Shown in pieces: positions 32,060 through 43,600 of a stretch of DNA of 64,000 nucleotides. Below the pieces are notes generated by a model. That model worked only from the letters and a program-made list of their open reading frames with translations, did no database searches and was not told the origin of the DNA. Each line of letters starts with the position of its first letter. Within the stretch, counting starts at the first letter, position 1. The position numbers were made by a program, and so were the translations under genes. This DNA is from Monodelphis domestica. Its lineage: Eukaryota; Chordata; Mammalia; Didelphimorphia; Didelphidae. The stretch is from assembly GCF_027887165.1 (NCBI RefSeq), contig NC_077228.1, forward strand, positions 209,782,502 to 209,846,501, given 5' to 3'.

Positions 32060-33570
32060 TCTGTGTCTGAATTTGTACTCCTAAAGATTTTTATCAAAGA
32101 CTTGTATAAAGTCCTACGTGGCATGCTTATCAAATTTGCAAATGACACAAAGCATAGCTAATATTTGATAACAGGAGCCAAAAAAAACCCCCAAAACTTG
32201 ATGGGCTGGAACATTACACTGAATCTGATAGATTAAATTCAATAGGGATTGTACTTATCTTTAAAAAATTGGAAGAAATGTGGTTAGACAGTAGTTTGAA
32301 AAGATCTGAGTCTTAGTAGTCTAAAAGGCCAATATGACAACAGTTTGATATGGCAGCTAAAAATGCCAATTAAACTTGGGCTACATTGAGAGTTGCATAG
32401 TATTCTAAGACAGAGGAGGTGATAGACCCTCCATACTTTTTCTAAAATCAGAACACTGTTTCTTCTAGATACCATAATTTGAAAAGGACATTAAGTGGCT
32501 GGAAAGCAACCAAAGGAGGGCAACCAAAATGGTGAAGGGCATTGAATTCATACCATTCAAGGATTGACTGAAGTAAAACATAGACTTGATGTTAGGGAAA
32601 CCTTCTAGATATATGTATCTACAAATGAAATGGATTGTTTTTATTCTCTTTAGAAAAAGATTAAGGGTAAAGATGGGGGGCAGGAAAAGTATTTTTAAAT
32701 ACTGAAAGAATTGGTATGTGGAACATTAATAAGACTTATTCTTTGTCCTTAGGATAGTTGGAAATTTCTAAGAGACTTCATGCTGTTAAAAAGTCCTAGG
32801 AAAGGACCAGTTTGTACAAAAACCTTTATAGCTGCCCTTTTTTGTGGGGACAAAGAATTGAAAACTAAAGGGATACCCCTCAATTGGAGAATGACTGAAC
32901 AAATTGTGGTATATGATAGTGATGGAATACTATTGTGCTATAAGGAATGATGAACAGAATGATTTCAGAAAGAGCTGGAAAGATCAACATGAACTGATTC
33001 AGAGTGAAATCAGCAGAACCTGGAGGGAAAAAAACATTGTATACAGTACCAGCAATATTGTGGAATGATGGAATGTGATAGACTTAGCTACTAATAGCAA
33101 TACAATGATCCAGAACATTTCTGAGGGACTTATGAAAAAGAATGTTGTCCAACTCCAGAGAAAGAAATGCTGATGAAAACATGATTTATCACTTGAATAT
33201 TTGGGCATATGTTTTGGGGGGTTGGTTGTATAAGATTATTCACTTATAAAATGAATAATATGGAAATATGTTTTGTGTGATATGTGCATAATTCAGATTG
33301 AATCACTTGCCAGTTCAGGGAGCAGGCAGGGAAGAAGGGAGAGCAACAATCTGGATCATATAACTTCAGAAAACTTATATAGAAATTTGTTATTAAAATA
33401 AAATAATTTTTTAAAAAACCAGAAAAAATAAAAAGGTCCTAGCAATTAAAGCTGCCCCAAAATGTAATGGGCTACCTGGGGAGGTGATTGGGTTCCTCCC
33501 TATTGTAGGTCTTCAAACAAAAGATTTGGTGACCACTTATTAGCATGTTGTAGTGGAGCCTTTGAGGTAG
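32060..33570 (+). mobile_element. CR1/L3-like LINE 3' region, split by an L1 3' end
   Basis: 'aaagacttgtataaagtcctacgtggcatgcttatcaaatttgcaaatgacacaaagc' (the region of the RT catalytic box) and 'gatatggcagctaaaaatgcc' are followed after an insertion by 'aattaaagctgccccaaaatgtaatgggctacctggggaggt' and 'ggtcttcaaac'. The L1 insertion occupies 32800-33430. Confidence 0.65.
32800..33430 (+). mobile_element. 5'-truncated L1 3' end inserted in CR1/L3
   Basis: It begins in the ORF2 C-terminal region ('tttgtacaaaaacctttatagctgccc') and runs through 'gaacaaattgtggtatatgatagtgatggaatactattgtgc' to a tail TTTGTTATTAAAATAAAAT. It is flanked by AAAAAGTCCTAG (32788-32799) and AAAAGGTCCTAG (33431-33442), a target-site duplication. 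Confidence 0.8.
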
Positions 33571-34789
33571 TAGGATGAAGTAATTCATAGTAACTCATTT
33601 GGGTGTTGTGAGGAAAGCATTTTGTAATTCATAAAGTAATATGTAAATTTGAAGAGTCATTTTTTTATGAGAATTATACAGCATTTATATAGGTCCTGTG
33701 AGCAATATAACATGATATTTACATTACAAAAATTATGAGTGTAAATAGAATAAAGTGTTCCTAGTAATAACTAATGAATCAAGTTTTTTGTAAAGTCTCT
33801 TAAAGGAGCTTTTGAATGGAGTGAGATAATTCTGTGTCTAGTGGTGGGAGCAATAAGAATTTATATAAGATTTCACTTTAAGTTAAAGTAAGATTTATGT
33901 GGAAGACAATAGAGAAGACTATAAAGGACATGTTGAGAGATAAAGAGAGATGAAGTTGGAGAAGTGTATGTGGAGGAGCTCAGTTGATTGGCACATTTTA
34001 ATGCTAATACAACAATTAAATATAGGTATGCAACCTGTCACAAAGTGCTAATTTGTGCCATACAGATAAAAAATTCAACCAAAACTCTTTAAAGTAGGGC
34101 TATCTGGACAGGGATAATCAAAGAAAGCTTCATGGAAGAGGTTGGATTAAAAGATCTCTTAAATTTTCTTCTCACTCTCTGTGCTCTTTGTCATTTTAAG
34201 TTAATTTTCTTTCTAAACTCAGAAAGAAGCATATGATTTGGACTAGTGGAGAAAGAAGGGGAAATCCCTTAGAGGAAGATGAATAACTTGAACAAAGGCA
34301 AATGTTCAGTATAATAAGGAAATTCTCCCACTCAATAGACAAGAAGAGATTAGCCAGTAGAAGGCTTTGAATACCAAATCAAGCAGTTTCAATTTGATTT
34401 TATAGGCAAGAGAAAAGGTAACCATTTTTTTATGGCATCTCATCCCTATCTATGAAAAGAAAAAAAATTGAAGTAAAAAAAGCAAGAAATATAAATATTT
34501 CACTTACATCTAAATGTAAAATTTCTCAAATGTAAAATGTATAAAACTCAAAATGTAAAATGAATATACTTAAATTCTGTAGGAACTAAGGAAAGGGGAA
34601 ATAGAAAGGTAGATGAAAGATAGGAATACAAAAGACAAAAGGAAAACTCTAACATAGACTGGCACAAACGAATGTAGAAACTTTCATGTTATATAGTAAT
34701 CATTTTTCAATTTGTTTTTGGTACTGTCATCATATAACACAGGAAATAAATAATCTTTCATCATATACAGGTCAAACCAATATAAGAAA
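33571..34789. other. Unassigned intergenic stretch
   Basis: A/T-rich, with no exon. 'ggacagggataatcaaagaaagcttcatggaagaggttgg' at about 34110-34150 looks like a diffuse old mammalian repeat that I cannot name. Confidence 0.35.
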
Positions 34790-35312
34790 AGGGCCAGACT
34801 GAACAAATTGTGGTTTATGATGGTGATGGAATACTATTGTGCTATAAAAAATGATGAAAAGGATAATTTCAGAAAGAACTGGAAAGACCTGAACTCATGC
34901 AGAATGAAATAAGCAAAACCAGGAAAACATTGTATACAGTAACAGCAATATTGTGAAATGATCAGTGATAGACTTTGCTACTAATAGCATGATCCAGGAC
35001 AATTCTGAGGACTTGTAAAAAGGAAATCTATCTACCTCCAAAGAAAGAACTGTTGGAGATGAAATGCAGATGAAAACATATGCTTTATCACTTATTCATT
35101 TGAGTATGTGTTTTAGGGTTTTGATTTTATCAGATTATTTGCTTATAAAATTGAATAATATGGAAATATGTTTTGCATGTTAGTATAGGTATAACCCAGA
35201 TTGAATTGTCAGCCCTGGGCAGGGGGAGTGAAGAAGGGAGGAAAACAATATGGATCCATATGACTTTTGAAAACTTATGTGGAAATTTGTTATTAAAATT
35301 AAAAGAAAAGAA
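34790..35312 (+). mobile_element. 5'-truncated L1 3' end, sense
   Basis: 'ggccagactgaacaaattgtggtttatgatggtgatggaatac', 'gaatgaaataagcaaaaccaggaaaac' and tail 'tgtggaaatttgttattaaaatt'. It is the same 3'-end family as 32800-33430, more worn. Confidence 0.7.
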
Positions 35313-35397
35313 AAGGACCAGATCTCACTCAGCATCAGGAGAATGAATAATCAAGGTGAACAGCATTTTCTCTCCCCCTCAAAAAATAGGTTTTATT

Positions 35398-35605
35398 GGG
35401 GGCAGCTGGGTAGCACAGTGGATTGAGAACCAGTCCTAGAGACGGGAGGTCCTAGTTTCAAATCTGACTTCAGCCACTTCCTAGCTGTGTGATCCCGGAC
35501 AAGTCACCTGACCCCCATTGCCTAGCCCTTACCACTCTTCTGCCTTGGAGCCAATACACAGTGTATTGGCTCCAAGACGGAAGGTAAGGGTTTTAAAAAA
35601 AAAAA
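35398..35605 (+). repeat. CORE-SINE (WSINE1-like) with perfect 3' palindrome
   Basis: A full-length copy. Its 3' part holds a perfect palindrome at 35544-35576 (16 bp arms, one central base) containing CCAATACACAGTGTATTGG. It is flanked by AGGTTTTATTG and AGGTTTTGTTG as target-site duplication. Confidence 0.87.
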
Positions 35606-35824
35606 GGTTTTGTTGATTTTTTTTTTACATCACAAGAGATTTCCCCAATATTCTTTTCCTTAGAGGTTAGTCATCAAAAGGTTGAGTGTGTTTTAAGCAC
35701 GGAAGAGAAACAACGAAAATGTGGGTATGTGAAGGAGGAAATAACATGGACCTGACAATTGTTTCGAAGGAAGAATCAACAGGTGAGAGAAGTCATGGGT
35801 TTGACAGAGTTCAAGATGTTAAAG

Positions 35825-35995
35825 GCAACATAGAATAGTGATATATTGGGAATCAGGACCTCTATAGTCTCATCCCAGCTGTGACTTGTGACATTGGGCA
35901 AGTTATTTTGATTTATCTTTTCTAGGCGAAGAAATCGAGGGAATTGAGCCAAAGGGGCTCTCAGGCTCTCTTTGAGATTTGGAACTGACATGTAA
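35825..35995 (+). repeat. MIR-like relic, sense
   Basis: 'aacatagaatagtgatatattgggaatcagg', 'acattgggcaagttattttg' and 'ggctctcaggctctctttgagattt' follow the MIR order. Confidence 0.5.
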
Positions 35996-36545
35996 AATGA
36001 TAGAGGACGACTGCAGATTCTTCAGCAACTTGAAAATTATGGTCCTAAAGTGGGGCTCATAAAGAAGAGATATGGGAGGATACTCGCCCCTTTGCAGAGA
36101 TGGAAGACTCACAAGTGTTGTACAGTGCTGGACTTTTTTGATATACTGGTAATTGTGCTGATTTTTTTCTCTTCGTTTTAAAGATACTATTTTGTTGTAT
36201 GGAATGATTCTCTGGGAAGGGAGAAATACTGGTGATGTAAAAATAAATTACTTAAAACTTTTTTTTTTAAGGGAATGGTATTCACTGGTGATTATTCTGC
36301 CTCCAGATGTTGGGACAGGAATAGCCAGCAGAGGGACTATGTGAGATGAAATCCTCAGATTTCCGAGGGTCTTTTTAACCAGTGGTGTCCTCAGGTCCCA
36401 GCACAAGGAGGGGTGAGATGAGGAAAGGCGGGAGTGGGTAGAGTAGACGGCAGGAGGAAGAGGTCAGTATTCCAGGAAGATGAGTGAGCTCCGGGAAGGT
36501 ACGAGTTTGGAAGTTTAGGGGAAAGTGTGGCCAGCTAGGCTTTAG

Positions 36546-36857
36546 CAGAACCCCGGCAGGGAAATAGGTCCACTTGCAGAGGTGGCACCAAAGGAACCAG
36601 AGATTGGGGAAGCGGGACCCGCCCCCGTTAGTTACGCAGCCCGCGTGCGCTCCGGAGCAGGGGAGAGGGGAGGAGGGGCACCGCCCTCAGAAAAAACAGG
36701 AACCTCCGAAGAAAGTATTGGAGGACCCTGGACGCTGGAAATAAAAGACTGCCCCTTGCAACTACTTCCCCCAAAACACGCTGGAACTAAACCCAACACC
36801 GTAAAGAGTCAAGGGACAGTGGCACCAGCCAAAGCCAACGGGATCTCTCCTGAGTGA
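36546..36857 (+). other. Unexplained open frame upstream of MAP3K3, no ATG
   Basis: The frame is open from just after a TAG at 36543 to TGA at 36855-36857. It encodes a Pro/Gly/Ala-rich peptide with PAPVSYAARVRSG and GGPWTLEIKDCPLQLLPPK. There is no ATG in it, only a GTG at 36582. I do not recognise a family. It lies on the shore of the MAP3K3 CpG island, where open frames arise by composition. It could be an exon piece or the remains of an old gene, but nothing confirms this. Confidence 0.25.
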
Positions 36858-36899
36858 CAGGCGGCGGGAATGTGGGCGGAGCCTCAGAGATCCAGTCAG

Positions 36900-37255
36900 T
36901 GATTGGAACAGGCGACCGTTCTACAGATAGGTAGAGAGTTGGGGCGGACGTCAGACCCCTCTCTGAGATTGGCTCCAGGCAGAGGAATACAAGCGCTGTG
37001 CTGAGATTGACAGGCGAGAGGTGGGTTTATCCTGGAACTTCCTCTTCTGCGATTGGCAAACCGAGAGTAGGAGGGATTGAACTCGTAGTGTAGGGTTGAG
37101 GATTAGCTCTCGGTGGAGAATATAGGCACTGGGTAGGGAAGGGAAGAGAGGGGAGGGGAAGGACTCGTGCTCCTCGATTGGCTATCGGGGTGATGGGGGT
37201 GGGTACAATAGCCAAGCGGAAGCCTGAGGTTGGCTGACTGGCAAGTGATTGACAG
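36900..37255 (+). promoter_or_regulatory. Array of inverted CCAAT boxes before MAP3K3
   Basis: ATTGG, the inverted CCAAT box bound by NF-Y, occurs at 36902-36906, 36968-36972, 37052-37056 and 37177-37181. Each is preceded by G, and related GATTGA variants sit between and after them. Spacings are 66, 84 and 125 bp. Such repeats upstream of a CpG-island start fit a TATA-less promoter. NF-Y binding is inferred. Confidence 0.5.
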
Positions 37256-37421
37256 ACAGCGGGGCGATCTGCGCGACCAGCGGTTTGTTTTTTCGGAGCG
37301 TTCCTGAGGTGGAGAACTGCAACCGGACGGACGGACTGAGGAGAGAGACTCGACTGACTTGCTGACGGAACGGGCTAGGCTGGACGGGGTCCGATCTGGG
37401 ATGTAGCGGGCCAACCCGCCC

Positions 37422-37550
37422 ATGCCCCAGCGCCCGGCCGGAGCCGGAGCCGGAGCCGGGGGATGTGGCGGGGGCCTTGAGCGCCGCCCGCACCCCCTGC
37501 CCGGAACCAGGCCCGCAGCCCTCGGCATGCAGCCCCAGCTGCGGAGGTGA
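37422..37550 (+). other. Upstream ORF in the MAP3K3 leader
   Basis: ATG at 37422 opens 42 codons (MPQRPAGAGAGAG...) closed by TGA at 37548-37550, 53 bases before the MAP3K3 ATG. A minimal start-stop ATGTAG sits at 37401-37406, and a five-codon ATG frame at 37463-37480 overlaps in another phase. They would matter only if transcription starts upstream of them. Whether they are translated is unknown. Confidence 0.4.
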
Positions 37551-37603
37551 CACTCCGGAGCCAAGGAGACGACCCTGCGGCGGCGGCCGCCGCCTCCGCC
37601 ACC

Positions 37604-37607
37604 ATGG
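37604..37607 (+). CDS. MAP3K3: MAP3K3 coding exon 1 (four coding bases)
   Basis: ATG plus the first base of codon 2. The Asp-2 codon is completed as G|AT across the intron. Confidence 0.9.
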
Positions 37608-40600
37608 GTGAGTGTCCGTCGCCCTGGCCCTGCCCCGCCCCACCGCACGTCCAGAGCTGGATCCCGGGGGGCCGGGCCCGGGGTTCCGCGACCCGCCCGT
37701 TGCAGCCTCCCGGGGCGGGGGCCCCCCAGCTCCGCCCGCTCGTCCCGGGAGGGGAAGCCCCTACCCCGGCCCCACGGAAGAGCCTCCTTGGCGCCCCCGG
37801 CGGCAGCTCCTTCCGGGGCTGTTCGGCGGGAAGCTTTCAGGAAAGGGGCTCCCACAGCGGGGTGTGGAAAAGGGGGAAGCCGGGGTTCCCGGCGCCTTCG
37901 GGGCGAGCTGGGCGGTGGGGGGAACCCCGGAGCTGGGGGGGGAGAAAAGAACGGACTCCGCCTGGCCCCAATGCAGGCCCAACTGCTGCGGTGTCTTTTC
38001 CTTGGTTTGTGCCTCTCCCCGCCCGCCCCGCCTGTGTCATTTCCTTCCCTTGGCTCGCTCGGGCTGGCTTGTTCCCGGGGCTTGATCTTGCTCTATGGTC
38101 CCTAGTGCAGGAGGCAGCCTGGGAGGAAGAGAGGGACAGAGGGAGGGAGGGAGGAAGAGGGACTGACCGAGGCACCTCTCGCATGTTACAGTGTATTTGA
38201 AATGGATTCAGTTTCAAGTTTTTATTGCAAAAACCCTTACTTCTAATGAGTTCACTACTTAAAAAAAAAAAGTAAGATAAGTGATTTAAGGAAAGTTACA
38301 TTCCAGAGATGCTTGAGGAAGCAATATTTTCAAACTAATTAGAGTTGCAGAAAAGTACCGTTTAAGGAGGCATTGAAAACACATTCCTTACCCCTCCTCC
38401 CCAGTAGTTAAAGTTAGAAAATCTTTAATGGTCAGGGGATTTCACTTATAAATTGTATGGCACTTCTTAACAGGTTGCAGCATTTTATATATAGTTGTAT
38501 GTAGTCATATATAAAACGCTATTATTTACATAGAGCTATATATAAAGCATCTGTTTAAATTCTAGCTATTACTACTATAACATTTTGGATAGTAATTCAT
38601 ATTCACCTTACAAAGGGAGGATTTCTCCAAATCTTTTTGTCTACAAATTCTGCTACAAAGTTTTATTCCAGGAAGTATTTCCAATATGTTTTACACATAG
38701 TCTTAAGCCTTACAGTAATGTTTCATATTCCTTCTCAAAACCAGTGGAATGTAAAATCTTTGAGGGCAGGAATTGTTTAGGGGTTGATTTGTTGGATTTT
38801 TTTTCTCTTTGTGTCTCTGCAAGTCCTACCACAGTCTTATGCTTGGTAGGCACTAAATAAAAGTAGTTTGAGTTATATGAACTTAAATTGCTTGAAATAC
38901 ATTGCAGTACTAATAACTTTTTAAAATGTACTTTATTTTATAATACTGTGTTATTTTGATGCATAGTCTAATGAAAGATGAAAATCTATATGAAAGGGTC
39001 AAAGGAAGTTTGAGGACTTTAGTTAGCCCATGATGAAGGTAAGTCAGGTTTTATTCACTACTGTCAGCTCTTGCAAGTTCCTAATTTGATTATCATCTTT
39101 GCAGATGACACCCAGATCTGTATATCCAGCCCCAGTCTCTGCTCTGTTTCATACCAGCATTACCAATTGCCTATTGTACATTTCAAACTAGATATCCCAC
39201 AGACATTAGATTCAATGTGTACAAAACAGAACAACTAACTTATTTTTCTCCACTCCTCCTAAACCCATTCCTCTTTAGAATTTCTTTATTTCTGTTAATT
39301 GCAGTACTATTATTCTAGTATTCCAGGTTTGTAACCCTGGCATTATCAATGATTCCTCATTCTCATCCAACATATAATAATAATAGCAAATCTTTATATA
39401 GTGTGGTGCCTAGCACATAGTAGGCTGCTAGTTGTTATGATTGTTACTGTATAATACTGTAGTATTAACCTACTATGTTCTATATTAATATGCTAAGCTC
39501 TTTATAAGTATCATCTCATTTGATCCTCACAACAAGCTTGGGAGGTACATGCTGTTATAATCATTTTACAGTTGAAGAAATTGAGGCAAACAGGTTAAAT
39601 GACTTGCCCAAGGTCACAAAGCTAGTACCTGAGGCTAGATCTGAACTCAAGTTTTCTGGACTATATAGGCCCATACCTCTATTTTCTGTGTCACCTACCT
39701 GCTTCATATCCAGTCAGCTACCAAATCTTCCTCTACAACATTTCTCAAATCCAAACCCTTCTTTCTATTCTTATGGCCACCACTTTAAGTCAGATGCTCA
39801 TCACCTCTCCTCTGTTTCTAAAGAACATCATAACTTTTCCCCAGTTACTTCTCATTACATTATACATTGTTCCCCTTACAACAATCCTTCAGTTAAGCTT
39901 TCTCAGTTTTTCACACTTGGCATTTATCTCCTGTTTCCAAGCCTTTGCAGTGGCTGCCCTCCAGGCTTGGAATGCACTCCCTCCTTACCTGTTCCCTCAT
40001 AGAATTTCTTACTTCCTTTAACACTAAACTCAAGCACTTCTACTTTCCTGTTTCTGTCCTTCCCTTCCTCCTATCCTAAACTATCTCATATTTATTTTGT
40101 ATTTTTCCTTATATTTATTTATGTACATATCTCTCCTGACAGTATATTAAGTTCCTTAAGAACTGGGACTGGAGGGGGCAGCGAGGTAGCTCAGTAGATT
40201 GAGAGCCAGGCCTAGAGACAGGAGGTCCTAGGTTTAAATCTGGCCTCAGACACTTCCCAGGTATGTGACCCTGGGCAAATCACTTGACCTACATTGCCTA
40301 GCCCTTACTACTCTTCTGCCTTGGAACCAATACACAGTATTGATTCCAAAATGAAAGGTAAGGGTTTATTTAAAAAAAAAAAAAGAACTGGGACTGTTTT
40401 TTGTCTTTTGTAACCCCAGCATTGACAGTAGAAACTCCAATGTTAATTCAGGCATTGGAAAATACTTCCTCTGACTTTGATATATTATGATTCTAAAAGT
40501 CTGGAATTGTATAGTTCTTTCCTTGGCTATACTCAAAAGTTTCTTCTAATTTTAGTTTTCAGAGTGACAAGAGCTCTATTTACATTTGAGATGAATTCAG

Positions 40601-43600
40601 GAATGCATGTCTAAAGCTAGAAATAATTGTCCAAGCACACTGAATCTCAGTACTACTGAAGAAAAATGACAATCTGGAATTGTTCTCTGAATAAGTGGAC
40701 ATTTAACTCTCTCTATCCCAAAGGATGTCTATTTTCCGATCAAAAACCTAAGGTTCAGATCAGAACCAATATAGACCATGGATAACTGGGACCTGTCTAA
40801 AGACTGGATGATCCAGCAAACTTAAGGATTTCCCCCCTTGGGCTAGTCTCAACTGAACCCTGGGGATTTGACTGGGATTTAAGTAGTCTCTATCAATTGT
40901 AATTATAAGAACTATCATCTGAATACCCTTTGAAAGAATTTTGGTAACTCTTTGGTTTGAGTGTTTAAGATTTATTCAACCTTGAACTACTTTGAAATTC
41001 TTAGCATTTTTATTTTTAGATTTCTTTTTAAAAATTTAAAAAACAACAGGTAATTTATCTTAAGCATAGTCCAAGGGATAGAAAATTATAAATTCATGTC
41101 AGTTTTTGAACAGCAATTAGAAATGTTGTAAGGGGTATTGACCTTTATTGGTTCTTGGTATTGGTATTACCAATAGTTGTCACTGATGTGGACAGGCTCT
41201 TGAGTTTGACCGCTGAGAAAAAAATGGCTGCTCAAGTAGTTGAAGAAAACTGGTCAGGCCAATTCTATAAAACCTATTTCTTCTTTTTTTTTTTTTTAAT
41301 AAAACCCTTACCTTTCATTTTGGAATCAATACTGTGTATTGGCTCCAAGGCAGAAGAGTGGTAAGGGCTAGGCAATGGGGATCAAGTGACTTGCCCAGGA
41401 TCACACAGCTGGGAAGTGTCTGAGGCCAGATTTGAACCTAGGACCTCCTGCCTCTAGGGCTAGCTCTCAATCCACTGAGCTACCCAGCTGCCCCCAAAAC
41501 CTATTTATTCTAACTATAAAATTTGTATAAAGGATAAGTAAAAGGAAAATAAGTATTGATAAAAAATATTCTCTACATCTAATAAATTCTAATCTATACC
41601 CCCCAATCCTTTCTCACAAGAGAAGCCTTCTTGATCACCAAATGGTAATCCTCCTTAATCTATACTGTATAACTAAAATAAAAATTCCAACTTACTAAAC
41701 CTATTTCCAAAAATTATTATGATTCTAAAAGTCTGGAATTGTATAGTTATGTATAGTGATCTGACAACTTCCTTTCCCTTCAGCCAAAGATCAAACTGCC
41801 TGTCAGAGTAATAAGCTGTTCTCGAAGCAGTTGCCCTCTGGCACCACCAGAGGAGTTCTGAAGAATTGCTTAGTAACTCCCCTGCTCTCAGATCAGACAC
41901 CTTTCCAATTCCTTCAAATTCAAGATGTTTAAAATCTGCCACAACTTCTTCAAGGCTGATCAGAGGAAAGCCAGGAACAATCAGCCTCTAAGTCTCTGTC
42001 CCAGAAGTGGCGTCGATTTCTCAACTGATGCTCCCAAATCACCCTGCAAAATTCTCTTCCTCTGACCTTGTTAGAGTTCCATGGCAAATCTTAAAGCAAC
42101 CCTAGGAAGTCTCAAATCACTTTTATAAACTCTACATCTGACTACAATCTATTCTCAATTAATTTAATTACACTTACATTACAATTATCATTACAGAACC
42201 CACATATGTGGATCATTGTAGAATCTACTGCATTTAGGTTAAAATTTTAAACTAGTAGAATATAGTAGTAATGGATGTTAGTCCATCTCTGGAAGTGATG
42301 ATCTTGGTACATATATTTTATTTTTAATTATTATTAAATGCTCATGTGTCTTGGATTTTAACTATTCTAACTTGGATCAGAATGTTGACGTTTAACTTCT
42401 GTGTGCTTCAAAAAGCTCCCTAGAATTTATCTACTAAGTCTTAGCTGGTAGAAGGATGTATAACCCTGGGAATTCACCACCAGTAATGAAATCACAGGTC
42501 CTTCAGATATTCCTAACCTCTCTTAATTCTACCTTCCTTCTTTTAATGATTTTTCTTTTTTTAAAAAAAATTTTTGTAGCTTATTTGTACTTAGCTGGTA
42601 GAAGGATGTATCACCCTGGGAATTCACCACCAGTAATGAAATCACAGGTCCTTTAGATATTCCTAACCTCTCTTAATTATACCTTCCTTCTTTTAATGAT
42701 TTTTCTTTTTTTAAAAAAATTTTTTGTAGCTTATTTGTACACATTAACTTCTTGTCATTCACATAAGACTGTGAGCTCTTTGAGATCAGGGACTGTCTTT
42801 GGTCTATTTTTGTATCCCCATTGCTTAGCACAGAGTGACACATACTTGGCACTTAATATATGTTCATTGTCTCACCAACTGACAAAATGTATTCTGTAAC
42901 CTCTCTTCCTAACTTTCCTATTTCTGTCAAGTTTACCACCATTTTTCTTTTTTTTTTAAACCCTTACCTTCTGTCTTGGAGTCAATACTGTGTATTGGCT
43001 CCAAGGCAGAAGAGTGGTAAGGGCTAGGCAATGGGGGTCAAGTGACTTGCCCAGGGTCACACAGCTGGGAAGTGTCTGAGGCCAGATTTGAACCTAGGAC
43101 CTCCCATCTCTAGGCCTGGCTCTTACCACCATCTTTCTAATCATCCAGATATGAAATATCAAGTCATCTTGACTCCTTACATAACCTCAGACCACATATT
43201 TAGTTAGTAGCCAGGTCTTGCTTGAGCTAGTGCTAAAATATCTCTTGCATTCATCCTTTTGTCTTTCCTTGCATAGTTACCAGCTTCGTTTAAGCCCTTA
43301 ATCATCTTTCATCTCTATTATCACAATTGTTTCCTAATTGGTTTCCTTGTCTCCAGTCTCTGAATCTCAGAGGTCCATCCTCCACACAGCTGCTAAAGAG
43401 CTCTGTTCAGTAAACTCTCACTGGCTCCTTATTATCTTTGGGAACTTCCTCTCTTTGACATTTAAAGCCTTTAGAACAGGTTTTCACCTTTCTTCCAGCT
43501 ATATTATATACATTTCATTACATATAGACTAACCAAATTGTCTCTGTGCCTTTGCATAAACTTGCTTCCACCTGTAGAATAAAATTCATTACATCTGTCT

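Larger units (their letters stand above)
37256..38110 (+). promoter_or_regulatory. MAP3K3: MAP3K3 CpG island, promoter and 5'UTR
   Basis: Strongly G+C- and CpG-rich sequence spans the 5'UTR, coding exon 1 and the first 500 bases of intron 1. A GGAGCC trinucleotide-like repeat (about 37439-37459) and a CGGCGGCGGCCGCCGCC run (37578-37596) precede the start codon. The transcription start cannot be placed. The long open frames on both strands here reflect composition. Confidence 0.65.
39050..40435 (+). mobile_element. L2-like LINE, interrupted twice
   Basis: 'atcatctttgcagatgacacccagatctgtatatccagccccagtctctgctct' encodes the degraded DDTQIYISS region of L2. The 3' part continues at 39700 ('catatccagtcagctaccaaatc', 'ctccaggcttggaatgcactccctcc') and after the SINE at 40397 ('tttttgtcttttgtaaccccagcatt'). 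Confidence 0.75.

Noticed and set aside
37103-37855. 250-codon minus-strand frame and several overlapping frames on both strands
   Set aside because: They are composition-driven frames in the MAP3K3 CpG island, mutually overlapping and without recognisable domains.
42441-42740. CRISPR-like or satellite array
   Set aside because: There are only two units of 150 bp with no spacer, in a vertebrate intron. It is a simple tandem duplication.
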